From: Promethearchaeota archaeon
GTDB taxonomy: Archaea; Asgardarchaeota; Lokiarchaeia; Sigyniarchaeales; SOKP01
Assembly (NCBI GenBank): GCA_030667705.1
Contig: DAOUVJ010000004.1
Span: forward strand, 1 to 52,204
Direction of reading: 5' to 3'
DNA: 52,204 nt
The notes under the pieces are model-generated. The model made no database searches. It was not told the origin of the DNA and saw only the letters and a list, made by a program, of their open reading frames with translations. Below are positions 34,305-43,572 of the stretch, one piece after another. The position numbers were made by a program, and so were the translations under genes. Within the stretch, counting starts at the first letter, position 1, and each line of letters starts with the position of its first letter.

Positions 34305-34775
34305 TTACGCCTCAATTTCCCTATGATTCCACCCAATTCGAGTACAAAGATTTTCTAATGTAATATATTTATTATAATATGAAAGTCTATTCTTATCAGA
34401 ATTAGGAATTTCATCCGGTATTAATTTCTGATACCTAGGTTGAAAACGTTCTGGAATGTCTCCGATATAGACATGAACTCTCCTCAATGCGTCTTTACCC
34501 CTTAATTTCTTTGTGGGAAGCATTTTTTTGATAACATTTCTCATAAAAGTATCAGGCCTTCTTGGCCAAAAAGGTCCGCGACGGGGGTTTGTAGCAGTGC
34601 TTATATTAAGTTTTTCTAAATATTTATTATGGATATTTAACTTAGTTCCACTTATTATTGCATATTTTGCATTTATAACTACAATTTTTTCTCCCAATAA
34701 TGCTTTTTTAGCAATTTGACTGCAAAAACGTCCCATTATCTTATCAGTAGCATCTATTAATTGATATTCCTGCAT
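34305..34775 (-). CDS. rpl13: Large subunit ribosomal protein uL13
   Basis: 156 residues. QLIDATDKIMGRFCSQIAKK and RRGPFWPRRPDTFMRNVIKK followed by MLPTKKLRGKDALRRVHVY are the uL13 signatures. Located between eL18 (17 bases upstream) and uS9 (5 bases downstream), in the usual archaeal order. Confidence 0.97.
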   Translation of the reverse strand: MQEYQLIDATDKIMGRFCSQIAKKALLGEKIVVINAKYAIISGTKLNIHNKYLEKLNISTATNPRRGPFWPRRPDTFMRNVIKKMLPTKKLRGKDALRRVHVYIGDIPERFQPRYQKLIPDEIPNSDKNRLSYYNKYITLENLCTRIGWNHREIEA

Positions 34776-34792
34776 TCCTTCTCACTTACCTT

Positions 34793-35149
34793 TTAGTAAA
34801 AGATTTTAATGTTTTTTCCTTCTGGGTTTTGTTCTAATAATTCGTTAATCGATAATAACTTGCTTCCTGATTGCTCAATTTTCTTTTTTGCATGGTTTGA
34901 ACACTCCAAACAAGCTATCGTTAATTTATGATTTAATTCACCATTACCTAATACTTTACCTGGAATGACAATGACATCATCGACTTTAGTCTTCTGATTT
35001 ATCCTGTATAAATTAGCTTCTATTTTATTACTTCTTGGACTAGCTAATTTTTTTGATACTTTTTTCCATATTCTTCTCTTAGTCTTCCAAAGTTCTCTTA
35101 TTAGTTTCCTATGATAATAGTTACTGGGACCTTTGCTCTGGTGGCTCAT
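34793..35149 (-). CDS. rpl18e: Large subunit ribosomal protein eL18
   Basis: 118 residues, the archaeal length. It contains WKKVSKKLASPRSNKIEANLY and DDVIVIPGKVLGNGELNHKL, diagnostic for eL18. Second gene of the rpoD-led operon; 74 bases separate it from rpoD. Confidence 0.96.
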   Translation of the reverse strand: MSHQSKGPSNYYHRKLIRELWKTKRRIWKKVSKKLASPRSNKIEANLYRINQKTKVDDVIVIPGKVLGNGELNHKLTIACLECSNHAKKKIEQSGSKLLSINELLEQNPEGKNIKIFY

Positions 35150-35223
35150 TTTTCTCTCTCGTATTATTATGGTGTAATTAATATAAAATAAAATTTATAA
35201 TATTTTAATAAATTTTTGATTAT

Positions 35224-36060
35224 TCAAGTCTCTATCTCGAGGTCCTCTAATTTTGTAATAAATTCATCAATTTTTTCATTAAATATCTCAAATGACTTCT
35301 TGAAGATAACATCGAAAGGTAATACACCATCACTTTCTACTGTAATAATATACATATTCTCTTTATAGGATACTTTAATTTTATCAGAATTGCTCTCGCA
35401 AGATTTACATAACGTACATGTTTTCCAATAGTCATTCTTCAACTTTAATCCTTTATTACTCGTTAATTCGTATAGCTTCTCAGGACACATCCTAACTATT
35501 AGCCTATTGACATCGGGGTCATTCATATCTTTTTCATTAAATTCTATAACGGGATAATTTCGATAAGCAATATTCGAGACGGCTTGCCATTTCGCATGAT
35601 CCTTAGCTTTTCCTAATACAGCATACGCTTCAATGATAACTTGATTATTTTTATCAATTTTTACAATAGGAATTTTTGAATCGACTGGTACAATCTCAGG
35701 ATCGTTTGAGATAAGATCTCCAGAATATATATCTAGATAAGAGTTTGTTGAATTACTTATTTCACAAGTTAATGATACTTGACAAAGTGAACAGCCATAC
35801 CCTTCACATTCACAATCTTCAGGAAGTTTATATGTATCTAAATCAGTCTTTAATGGAATTAATCCTAAACGATGAGCAATTATCTCATCATAAAGAGGGC
35901 TGTCGTTTTTTAAGATAATAACTTCATCAATTGCCATTACGGGGATTTCTGTAAGCATAATTCTTCTGATAGCATTTATCATTTCGATAGAAACCCCTTC
36001 CACAATGAACTTGAGATTAAGTTCGTCCTTATCGATTATATCAAGCTTTAGAGAACTCAT
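35224..36060 (-). CDS. rpo3: RNA polymerase subunit Rpo3 (D) with Fe-S cluster motif
   Basis: 278 residues. It forms the platform for polymerase assembly with Rpo11. The N-terminal dimerisation part has INAIRRIMLTEIPVMAIDEV and the conserved IAHRLGLIPL. A ferredoxin-like insert keeps four cysteines, C192 (MCPEKLYEL) and C215, C218, C221 (TCTLCKSCE), as in archaeal Rpo3 proteins that bind an iron-sulfur cluster. A second group, CECEGYGCSLC (83-93), may bind another metal. It heads the ribosomal protein operon as in most archaea. Confidence 0.95.
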   Translation of the reverse strand: MSSLKLDIIDKDELNLKFIVEGVSIEMINAIRRIMLTEIPVMAIDEVIILKNDSPLYDEIIAHRLGLIPLKTDLDTYKLPEDCECEGYGCSLCQVSLTCEISNSTNSYLDIYSGDLISNDPEIVPVDSKIPIVKIDKNNQVIIEAYAVLGKAKDHAKWQAVSNIAYRNYPVIEFNEKDMNDPDVNRLIVRMCPEKLYELTSNKGLKLKNDYWKTCTLCKSCESNSDKIKVSYKENMYIITVESDGVLPFDVIFKKSFEIFNEKIDEFITKLEDLEIET

Positions 36061-36166
36061 ATTAGTTAGAAACCTAAAATATTATACATAATAAATGAAT
36101 AATATATGGAACATGCTATTTTAGATAAATTTTTCTGTTCTCTATAAAAAAAATGGAGAAAAAATA

Positions 36167-37495
36167 TTAATAAAATTTCAAGTATTCGTATGCTTTATTA
36201 GATGTATCAAAACAATAGTGTATTTCTTGGAAACCTTTTCGAAATTCAATAACTTCTTCCTTTACCTTTTTGGGATCCTTCTTATCAATTACGACTTTTT
36301 TTATCATTTCTGCAATATCTACCATTTCACTTTTTCCCATCCCTAACCTAGTAACTTCAGAAGTTCCAATTCTCAAACCACCTGGGTTTTGATAATGTCT
36401 TCCTTCAATGAGATCGCGAGGAAGTAAGTTTCTATTCAATATTATATTGCTGGATTCCAATAATTTCTCAATGTCTCCACCTAATCCTATAGATTTTTCA
36501 TATTCCGCGACATCAACCAATATTTGATGAGATTTTGTGAAACCTTTATGCTCCATTAGAATTTTCAAACCTCTCTCGTTTAACGCTTGCCCAAGAGCTT
36601 TTGCATTATCAATTACTTTTTTATGATATTCCTTTCCAAATTCAAGCATTTCAGCATAAGCAATAGCTAAACCAGCTACATTATGTAAATGGTGATTTGA
36701 TAAAAGCGCTGGAAATGCACATGACCTCAACCTATCAATTAAATCTTCTCTATTCGAAACTAATGTACCATGTTGAGGGCCAGGGAGGGTTTTATGAGTA
36801 CTCAATGTCATTACATCAGCACCTTCTCTTAGAGGATCTTGAAAATATCCAGATCCGATTAATCCCGCAACGTGAGCGGCATCATATCCCACATATGCTC
36901 CCACTTCCTTAGCAACGTCACCGAGTTCTTTTACTGGATGAGGAAACAAAAATACAGATCCTCCAAACAACACTAATTCAGGTTCAAATTCCCTAATTAT
37001 TTTAGCCGATGCATCTATATCTAGGTTCATTTCATCATTATCAAAAGCAAGATATTCTATATTCAAACCTCTTGTAGTACCTGCAGTTCCAAAAATTTCT
37101 CTTCCACTTTTCGCAAATCGTGGACCATGTGAAATGTGCCCTCCTCGTATAATCGACATGCAACACATCTTTCCATTGTTGTCTGAAGTTAATGCATTAT
37201 ACATTGTTAAGTTAGCTACTACTCCTGAGATTGGTCGAACATCGGCATGAATAGATTTAAAGTATTTATTCGCTAGGTTCATGCAAATGTCTTCAACCTT
37301 ATCGATGTATTTACACCCCGCATATACTCTCTCTCCTGACCATCCCTCTGCATATCGGTGGCTGAAGTCAGTGTTACAAGCCTCATCTACAGCATGACTC
37401 GTGATATTTTCTGAAGCGATTAATGGTATTGATTTGCTAAACCAGTCGTGGTGTTCCATTAAGTATTCCCGAATTTCAGCAACTAAATTCTTCAA
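36167..37495 (-). CDS. glyA: Serine hydroxymethyltransferase
   Basis: 442 residues. This PLP enzyme interconverts serine and glycine with a tetrahydropterin one-carbon carrier. Visible are LIASENITSHAV, YAEGWSGERVYAGCKYID, YDAAHVAGLI and MTLSTHKTLPGPQHG with the PLP lysine in THKT. It resembles archaeal SHMTs, in which the carrier may be a modified folate or methanopterin; that cannot be told here. The gene is monocistronic, 106 bases from rpo3 on the same strand. Confidence 0.95.
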   Translation of the reverse strand: MKNLVAEIREYLMEHHDWFSKSIPLIASENITSHAVDEACNTDFSHRYAEGWSGERVYAGCKYIDKVEDICMNLANKYFKSIHADVRPISGVVANLTMYNALTSDNNGKMCCMSIIRGGHISHGPRFAKSGREIFGTAGTTRGLNIEYLAFDNDEMNLDIDASAKIIREFEPELVLFGGSVFLFPHPVKELGDVAKEVGAYVGYDAAHVAGLIGSGYFQDPLREGADVMTLSTHKTLPGPQHGTLVSNREDLIDRLRSCAFPALLSNHHLHNVAGLAIAYAEMLEFGKEYHKKVIDNAKALGQALNERGLKILMEHKGFTKSHQILVDVAEYEKSIGLGGDIEKLLESSNIILNRNLLPRDLIEGRHYQNPGGLRIGTSEVTRLGMGKSEMVDIAEMIKKVVIDKKDPKKVKEEVIEFRKGFQEIHYCFDTSNKAYEYLKFY

Positions 37496-37671
37496 TTTAA
37501 CTTCACCTTTTCTAATTTTAGTAATTTAATAAGATAATTCATTAAACAATTTTTATTAATTATTATCTAAAAATAAATTTAATCAAATTTTAATATTTAA
37601 GATATTATGTATATAAAAATAAGAATTCTACAAAAAAAGACTCTAAAATATCAGTAAATCAATCGTTAAAA

Positions 37672-38601
37672 TTAATATCTTGATTCCAAGATCAATCGGG
37701 CTTCATATAAATTTAATCGTTTTCCTGCTTTTTGCTTCTCCAAGGCAGTAGCTAATTTGGTTTCTTTGAGTTTTTGGAGTGCGTCATTCTTCACTTTATC
37801 ATATCTATATGATTTCTGAAATTTTTCAGGTTTCTTATTGCGATTATATGGTCCTTTCCTCTTGGAAGCTGTTTTCCTCTGATTCATGACCTTTAAGAAT
37901 TGCTCATGATAAGCATCGGCAGCTTTCTTGTTATCAATTAACTCTTCCTCTGTTTTCTTCTTCTGTTCTTTTAATTCATTTATCCGATCATAGACTTCTT
38001 GGAGTTTTGAATGATAATTTTGAGATTTATTTGACCACTTGGTTAATTGTTCATAGATTTTGTTAAGATTGATTTTAACTATCTGGATTTTACGTTCGAT
38101 TTTAAATGTTTCAGAATTTTTCTGTTCTGACATGTATTCTTGTTTTGCTTCTGTCAATTCCCCAATTGTATCGATGATTGAGTTTTCTTCAGCCATATCC
38201 AATTTTTCAGTCTCAATAACTCTTTCTAAGTTCTCAATTTTACGTTCAATTTGTTTGATGGATGAGAAATTATTTTTGGGTTTTTTACCTTTTCTGAAAT
38301 CTTTCTGAAGTGTTTTTCGCTCCTCCATACAAGAATCAAGCATTATTTTATACTCATTTTTCTTTTCTTTGAGGATTTTTACTTTACTATTCCAATAATC
38401 TCTTTTCTTTTTGTAATTTTCTTTTGATACCTTAAGTAAATTATCGATTTCTGTATCGATCTCTTGTAATCTCGTAATGAATTCTTTTGTTTTTTTGTTC
38501 AACTCGTCCCTTTTTTCTCGAAAATCCTCAATCTGGAGTTGTAATCCTTTAAATGAGTTCCTAGAAGGTTGGGATGCACTATTATTATTTTCTTTACTCA
38601 T
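37672..38601 (-). CDS. Archaeal coiled-coil protein (COG1340-like)
   Basis: 309 residues, nearly all charged heptad-like helix, for example QIEDFREKRDELNKKTKEFI, KILKEKKNEYKIML and ERKIENLERVIETEKLDMAE, ending with a basic stretch (about 240-300, RKGPYNRNKKPEKFQKSYR) and KAGKRLNLYEARLILE. The C-terminal KLNLYEARLILE-like ending is typical of the archaeal COG1340 group. Function unknown; the basic tail suggests RNA, ribosome or DNA binding. Confidence 0.8.
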   Translation of the reverse strand: MSKENNNSASQPSRNSFKGLQLQIEDFREKRDELNKKTKEFITRLQEIDTEIDNLLKVSKENYKKKRDYWNSKVKILKEKKNEYKIMLDSCMEERKTLQKDFRKGKKPKNNFSSIKQIERKIENLERVIETEKLDMAEENSIIDTIGELTEAKQEYMSEQKNSETFKIERKIQIVKINLNKIYEQLTKWSNKSQNYHSKLQEVYDRINELKEQKKKTEEELIDNKKAADAYHEQFLKVMNQRKTASKRKGPYNRNKKPEKFQKSYRYDKVKNDALQKLKETKLATALEKQKAGKRLNLYEARLILESRY

Positions 38602-38796
38602 GAACAGATTCTTAATCGAGTAATTATGAAGAAGATTATAAATATTTCAATAATCCATTTATTTTATATTTTTTGTTATAAATTTAAAAATGAGATTTAA
38701 TCACCATCTAATTACATATTTGTCAATAAAAGATCACTTATTGGAATGGACTATAACACTAAAATCAATCCTTTTTAAAAACTTAAAGCATTATTC

Positions 38797-38804
38797 TATA
38801 AATA
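38797..38804 (+). promoter_or_regulatory. Putative TATA box for trmI
   Basis: TATAAATA, 34 bases before the ATG at 38838, fits an archaeal promoter with a very short leader. Confidence 0.45.
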
Positions 38805-38837
38805 GTAGCATTAAATTTAGTTGAAAATAAATAAATA

Positions 38838-39704
38838 ATGAGCGATAGACTAATACAAGATAATGATCTTGTTTTTCTAATCTTAGACGAACGAAGAAGA
38901 TGGCTTGTACAAGTAGAAAAAGGAAAAGAATTTCACTCCCATCTAGGTATCATCAAATTCGATGATATAATAGGGAATACATTTGGTACAGTTGTATTTT
39001 CACATCCACATGATACTCAAGGCTACAAATTCTATGTTTTGAAACCTTTACCTTCTGATTATGTGATATATATGGGTAGAAAAACACAAATCATCTATCC
39101 TGAAGATGCGGGACTCATCCTCATGTATTCTGGAATTAGACCCGGTAGCAAAGTAATTGAAGCAGGATGCGGTTCTGGAGCTTTAACGTGCATATTAGGG
39201 ACCTACGTGCAGCCAAATGGTCATGTATATTCATATGACATTAGAGAAAAGAGTTTGCGAACTGCAAAGAGAAATATCACGCGTGCAAATTTACACGAAT
39301 TTGTTTCAATTAATAATGGAGATATTCTAATAGACGACTTGGATCATGAAAATGTCGATTCTGTTATATTAGATATGCCTCAACCATGGATGGCAATTTC
39401 CAAAGTAAAAAAATACTTGAAATTTTCTGGAGTTCTAGTTTCTTTTTCTCCCACTATTGAACAAGTTAAGAAAACAACTTTTGCTTTACAAGAGAATGAT
39501 TTCACAGAGATCTACACTTATGAGTTGATTAAAAGAACCATGCAAGTAAAAGAGAACGCAACGAGACCTCAAGTACGAATGATTGGTCATACGGGATACA
39601 TAACCGTAGGAAGGAAGATTTTAGAAATAAAAAATCCCTATAGAGAGAGAAAACCAAAGAAATTTGAAAAAGTATCCTTAGATGGGATGCCCTTAAAAGA
39701 ATGA
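38838..39704 (+). CDS. trmI: tRNA (adenine-N1)-methyltransferase TrmI
   Basis: 288 residues. The N-terminal beta domain (about 1-80) precedes a Rossmann methyltransferase with VIEAGCGSGALTCILGTYV (motif I), VYSYDIREKSLRTAKRNI, VILDMPQPWMA (the family DxPxPW) and PQVRMIGHTGYITVGRK near the C terminus. The family makes m1A at positions 57 and 58 of archaeal tRNA and is tetrameric. Length and motifs are standard. Confidence 0.94.
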   Translation: MSDRLIQDNDLVFLILDERRRWLVQVEKGKEFHSHLGIIKFDDIIGNTFGTVVFSHPHDTQGYKFYVLKPLPSDYVIYMGRKTQIIYPEDAGLILMYSGIRPGSKVIEAGCGSGALTCILGTYVQPNGHVYSYDIREKSLRTAKRNITRANLHEFVSINNGDILIDDLDHENVDSVILDMPQPWMAISKVKKYLKFSGVLVSFSPTIEQVKKTTFALQENDFTEIYTYELIKRTMQVKENATRPQVRMIGHTGYITVGRKILEIKNPYRERKPKKFEKVSLDGMPLKE

Positions 39705-39712
39705 TAAATAAG

Positions 39713-40132
39713 CTAAAATCCTTTTAATTTAACACCTGTTTGCATTTCTTTTTTCTTCTTAAATCTCTGAGTTTTAAAATAATTACGTCCTTTTTCTGGT
39801 AAAATATCTATGTACTTTCTAAGAATATCTTCAACGAAGGTCTTAGTTGGTTTGTTGGGTATTTTATTTGGATTTACTAGATTGTGTAGGATTTCTTGAT
39901 CTTTGGAATCTGGAGACAATCCCAAATTTTTGATGGGTATGTGAAATGAATGAACAAACCACCCGGTTATTTTTTCATCATGAGCAATAACACGCAAGAT
40001 ATTTGCAGCTTCTTTTTTTATCTTAAAATCAAGTATTTTCTTACCTGGTCTTACAATAATAGTGGCATAGAGCGGAATATCATTTTTAGAGCTATGTATT
40101 TTCTTAAAGAATTCTTTAAGTTTATCACTCAA
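39713..40132 (-). CDS. Unrecognised 139-residue protein
   Basis: Not recognised. The N terminus is helical and lysine-rich (MSDKLKEFFKKIHSSKNDI), followed by two strand-like segments (PLYATIIVRPGKKILDFKI and ILRVIAHDEKITGWFVHSF), a helical part, and a strongly basic tail with FKKKKEMQTGVKLKG. The composition would suit a nucleic-acid- or ribosome-associated protein. It ends 8 bases from the convergent trmI gene. No signal peptide or membrane segment. Confidence 0.65.
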   Translation of the reverse strand: MSDKLKEFFKKIHSSKNDIPLYATIIVRPGKKILDFKIKKEAANILRVIAHDEKITGWFVHSFHIPIKNLGLSPDSKDQEILHNLVNPNKIPNKPTKTFVEDILRKYIDILPEKGRNYFKTQRFKKKKEMQTGVKLKGF

Positions 40133-40246
40133 TTTTTATCACTCCGAAATTAAGTATCAATTGTATTAATATACCTTTTCTGAAAAAACTTTTCAAAGTT
40201 CAAAGCATTCTTTAATAAAAAAGAATGTCAAAATTAGATATTTAAT

Positions 40247-40669
40247 ATGACAGTTAAATTAAAAACTTTTGAAATAAAATCAAACCCATTTTGTGATTTA
40301 ATTGATATTACGACTCAAGTGCAAAATGCAGTTAATAATAGTGATATAACCAATGGAATCGTTAACGTTCATGTTGCTGGATCTACAGGTGCAATTTCAA
40401 CAATTGAATATGAGCCCGGATTGGTTCAAAACGATATAAAAGAATTTTTAGAAAAAATCATGCCATATAAATATGATTATAAGCATCATAGAACTTGGGG
40501 TGACCATAATGGTTCAGGTCATGTAAGAAGTTTTCTTATTAAGACCTCTGAAACTTTTCCTTTTCACAACGGAAAGTTAATCCTAGGCACTTGGCAACAG
40601 ATTATCTTCTGCGAATTTGATGAAAAACCTCGTCATCGAACAATTTATTGCCAAATTATTGGGGAATGA
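40247..40669 (+). CDS. yjbQ: YjbQ/UPF0047 family protein
   Basis: 140 residues. Characteristic stretches are VHVAGSTGAISTIEYEPGLV, HHRTWGDHNGSGHVRSFLI and GKLILGTWQQIIFCEFDEKP, with the conserved His and Asp/Asn that bind metal in UPF0047 structures. Members have weak thiamine-phosphate synthase activity, but their physiological role is unclear. The gene is preceded by an AT-rich spacer and ends 3 bases from the convergent small gene. Confidence 0.93.
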   Translation: MTVKLKTFEIKSNPFCDLIDITTQVQNAVNNSDITNGIVNVHVAGSTGAISTIEYEPGLVQNDIKEFLEKIMPYKYDYKHHRTWGDHNGSGHVRSFLIKTSETFPFHNGKLILGTWQQIIFCEFDEKPRHRTIYCQIIGE

Positions 40670-40672
40670 AAT

Positions 40673-40900
40673 TTATTTATTCTTTTGAATAACATTTGTG
40701 AATTCTTCAACCAATAAAGTGTAAACATCTCTACGGCGCATATCATCAAATTCATCAATCATTTTTATAACCTTGGTGGTTTTTTCATTTATCTGTGCCT
40801 CAAATGAAGGGATTTTTCTGATAAATTGCTCACTCCTATTCTTAGCGTTAATTTGGTATTCTAAATATCGTAAAAAATTGCTATTTTTTTTTTCCATCAT
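40673..40900 (-). CDS. Small helical protein, unrecognised
   Basis: 75 residues, all helix: FLRYLEYQINAKNRSEQFIR, a second helix around NEKTTKVIKMIDEFDDMRRR, and a short third. An AGGAAGG ribosome site lies 5 to 8 bases before the paired ATGs, which supports real translation. No motif is visible. Its 3' end is 3 bases from yjbQ on the other strand. Confidence 0.5.
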   Translation of the reverse strand: MMEKKNSNFLRYLEYQINAKNRSEQFIRKIPSFEAQINEKTTKVIKMIDEFDDMRRRDVYTLLVEEFTNVIQKNK

Positions 40901-40955
40901 TTTAACCTTCCTAAATTAATTCACTTGACGATATAAAAAAAGGAGATTAATTAAA

Positions 40956-40976
40956 ATGAGAGTGTTATTTATATGA
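40956..40976 (+). other. Six-codon mini-ORF with Shine-Dalgarno upstream of the Rag-like GTPase
   Basis: AAAGGAGA at 40938-40945 stands 10 bases before ATG, which encodes MRVLFI and stops at TGA 40974-40976. It could be a leader peptide for the GTPase gene 143 bases downstream or a chance match. Confidence 0.2.
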
Positions 40977-40978
40977 CT

Positions 40979-41036
40979 CGTGATTAACACGTGAATATTA
41001 TCAAAAGAATACGCGTGATCTTGCTTCTTAACGTGA
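40979..41036 (+). repeat. Four CGTGA boxes upstream of the Rag-like GTPase
   Basis: CGTGA occurs at 40979, 40990, 41014 and 41032, all in the same orientation, within 58 bases of otherwise AT-rich spacer. The second and fourth are within the related contexts TTAACACGTGAA and TTAACGTGAA. A regulator site is possible. Confidence 0.4.
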
Positions 41037-41119
41037 AGAACAAAAGATTAAAAATAATGAATTTTACTTGATAATAAAATATTCGAAAATAACCAAGAAT
41101 CTTAAAATGTGATGGATGA

Positions 41120-42067
41120 ATGGAAGAATTTTACAAAGTAATTATCGCTGGGCTAGACAACGCAGGAAAAACGTCAATTTTAACAGCGTTAGATAAAAAG
41201 TATGATTTTGATAAGGAAATCGTCTCACTCAGACCCACCATTAGAGTTGAATACCATGCAACCGAATTTCTAAGAAATAAAATTGTTTTTTGGGATCTAG
41301 GTGGTCAAGAAAAATACAGAAAATTATATCAAGAGAAACAAGAAATTTATTTTGCTAATACTGATTTAATGGTCTACATCATTGATATCCAAGATACTAA
41401 AAGACTTGAAATGGCTCTCGCTTATTTAGATATGATTTTACAAAACTTTAGGAAGAATAAAATGGATGTACCACTCATAATTAGCTTTCATAAATATGAT
41501 CCAGAATTCCGTGAGAATGAAGGTATGATTAAACAAGTTGAAGATTTAAAAGAAATTATTCTAAAAAAATATCCCTCTTTTAAGATATTATTTCAGCAAA
41601 CATCAATTTTTGATATTATATCCATCGTCCAATTAATTTCATATGGGTTGTCTATCTTCGACGATAAATTTTTTGCTCTCTCAGAACTATTGGAAACATA
41701 TTTAAAAGAGTTTAATTGCACCTCTTTGATTGTTTTTGATAAGAACGCGATTATTATTAGTGAATATTATAATGAATTTATTGAACCCGATATTTACATT
41801 GAACTTATTGAGTCAATTAAAAATCATCTCTTCTTACTTAAAAGAATGTTGGAGGAATCGTACGAGGCAGATTATAACTTTTCCAATGTTGGAAAAAACT
41901 TGCTTTCATATCTTCACAGAGTAAAAATTGCTTCTATATCTTCACAGAGTGAAACTTCACTATTTATTTCAGTAATTATTAAAGAAACGCTAAAAGATGA
42001 ATTTCTGGAAAAGTTTACTGATTTTCTAAATGAAATTAAAACGTTATTAAGACCGCTTTTAAGTTAG
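41120..42067 (+). CDS. Rag/Gtr- and Arf-like small GTPase with C-terminal roadblock/longin-like domain
   Basis: 315 residues. G1 is GLDNAGKTS (11-19), G2 Thr in RPT (T40), G3 WDLGGQEKYR (58-67), G4 FHKYDPE (123-129). The WDxGGQ G3 motif is shared by Arf and Rag families; HKxD instead of NKxD is the Rag/Gtr hallmark. The remaining 130 residues (about 185-315) form a second domain, alternating strands and helices (LLETYLKEFNCTSLIVFDKN), like the roadblock/longin module that Rag GTPases use to dimerise. Asgard archaea have many such GTPases. A role in membrane or nutrient signalling is inferred from eukaryotic relatives only. No N-terminal myristoylation glycine (starts MEEF). Confidence 0.9.
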   Translation: MEEFYKVIIAGLDNAGKTSILTALDKKYDFDKEIVSLRPTIRVEYHATEFLRNKIVFWDLGGQEKYRKLYQEKQEIYFANTDLMVYIIDIQDTKRLEMALAYLDMILQNFRKNKMDVPLIISFHKYDPEFRENEGMIKQVEDLKEIILKKYPSFKILFQQTSIFDIISIVQLISYGLSIFDDKFFALSELLETYLKEFNCTSLIVFDKNAIIISEYYNEFIEPDIYIELIESIKNHLFLLKRMLEESYEADYNFSNVGKNLLSYLHRVKIASISSQSETSLFISVIIKETLKDEFLEKFTDFLNEIKTLLRPLLS

Positions 42068-42206
42068 AATTAACTTAATCTTCAGTATTTATGGGTCTAT
42101 TTTTTTTATCTCTTAAATTTATGATATTGAATTAAAAAACCTAAAACCTAAAAAAAAGGAAATACTATCAAATAAAAATAACTTGAATTTTATTGCTGAT
42201 AAACTA

Positions 42207-43376
42207 ATGTCTGATAATTCATTTATAGTCACACCATGGGAAGTAAGTGGAGAAGTAGATTATGATCAATTAATTAAAGAGTTTGGAATAGAACCTATTG
42301 ATGATAAATTGTTGGCTCAACTGAAGGAAATTACAAATGAGATTCACCCCTTTCTAACTAGAAAGATATTTTTTGCTCACAGAGATTTAAAATGGATATT
42401 AGACGAATACCAAAAAGGAAATCCCTTTTATCTATACACGGGAAGAGGTCCCTCTGGAAATATCCATTTAGGTCATGTAATGCCCTGGATTTTTACAAAG
42501 TGGCTTCAAGATAAATTTAATGTGGAATTATGGTTTCAGTTAACAGACGATGAGAAATTCTTATTTAATCAATCGCTTTCAATGGAAGATGCTTATAAAT
42601 ACTCATACGATAATGCTTTAGATATTATTGCTTTAGGTTTTGATCCAAAAAAGACTTTTATCTTTTCAGATATAGATCTCGCTGGCACTCTCTATAAAAA
42701 TGCGTTAAAAATAGCTAAAAAAATAACTTACTCTACCATTAAAGCTACTTTTGGATTAACTAATAGCGCAAATATTGGACAAATTTTTTATACAAGTATT
42801 CAAACTGTTCCAGCCATAATTAAGAGTATAATTGAAAAAAAGAATGTTCCATGCATAATTCCTCATGCTGTAGACCAAGATCCACATTTTAGATTATCAA
42901 GAGACGTTTTACCAAAACTGGGTTATTACAAACCTGCTTCTATACAATGCATATTTCTACCAAGTCTTCAACAAGGAGGAAAAATGTCTGCTTCAGTAGA
43001 ACATACTGCGATCTTCACAAAGGATACACCAGATATAGTCAAGAAAAAAGTAAATAATGCTTTTACAGGTGGACAAGCAAGTGCAAAAATACAAAGAGAA
43101 TTAGGAGGAAATCCCTCAATATGTTCGGTTTATAAATATCATTTCATGCTTTTCACTTTAGATGATGACGAAATTAAAAAGATTCAATCAAGATGCAAAG
43201 GAGGAGATTTACTTTGTGGAGAATGCAAGAATAATTTAACGCAAAAGATCAACAAATTCCTTTCAAAGCATCAAGAAAAAAGAGAAAAGGCAAAAGACGT
43301 GATAGATGATTATCTACTCAAAGAAAAAATTAATCTAAGATCATTGGTAAATGAAAAAAATAAAAAATTTGTATAA
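42207..43376 (+). CDS. trpS: Tryptophanyl-tRNA synthetase
   Basis: 389 residues from the ATG at 42207 (MSDNSFIVTPWEVSGEVDYD); this matches the usual archaeal N terminus, whereas the TTG at 42183 would add eight unmatched residues. HIGH-type motif GPSGNIHLGHVMPW, KMSKS-type motif GGKMSASVEH, and WFQLTDDEKF with VDQDPHFRLSRD for substrate binding identify the archaeal/eukaryotic TrpRS class. C-terminal cysteine cluster CKGGDLLCGECK could bind zinc. Charges tRNA-Trp with tryptophan. Confidence 0.95.
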   Translation: MSDNSFIVTPWEVSGEVDYDQLIKEFGIEPIDDKLLAQLKEITNEIHPFLTRKIFFAHRDLKWILDEYQKGNPFYLYTGRGPSGNIHLGHVMPWIFTKWLQDKFNVELWFQLTDDEKFLFNQSLSMEDAYKYSYDNALDIIALGFDPKKTFIFSDIDLAGTLYKNALKIAKKITYSTIKATFGLTNSANIGQIFYTSIQTVPAIIKSIIEKKNVPCIIPHAVDQDPHFRLSRDVLPKLGYYKPASIQCIFLPSLQQGGKMSASVEHTAIFTKDTPDIVKKKVNNAFTGGQASAKIQRELGGNPSICSVYKYHFMLFTLDDDEIKKIQSRCKGGDLLCGECKNNLTQKINKFLSKHQEKREKAKDVIDDYLLKEKINLRSLVNEKNKKFV

Positions 43377-43510
43377 AAATAAAGAAATCTGGAAATATTA
43401 CTATTCATTTTTCGTTTTATCTAAATATATGTCAAAATTTTTCAAGAAAAGTGAACTTTTTTAATACTTGGGCGATACTTTATTAATTTTTTTTCACCTT
43501 CAAGGTAGGC

Positions 43511-43518
43511 TTTAAATA
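43511..43518 (+). promoter_or_regulatory. Putative TATA box for the Lrp-type regulator
   Basis: TTTAAATA preceded by GTAGGC, 55 bases before ATG 43573, in a spacer that also contains several T-runs likely to end trpS transcription. Confidence 0.4.
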
Positions 43519-43572
43519 TTTTTCAAAATATAATATATTGTTATTTTGTCAATAGTACTTAAGGGTTAAATA

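Noticed and set aside
42140-42154. Telomere-like CCTAAAA repeat before trpS
   Set aside because: Only two copies in an AT-rich spacer; chance is sufficient.
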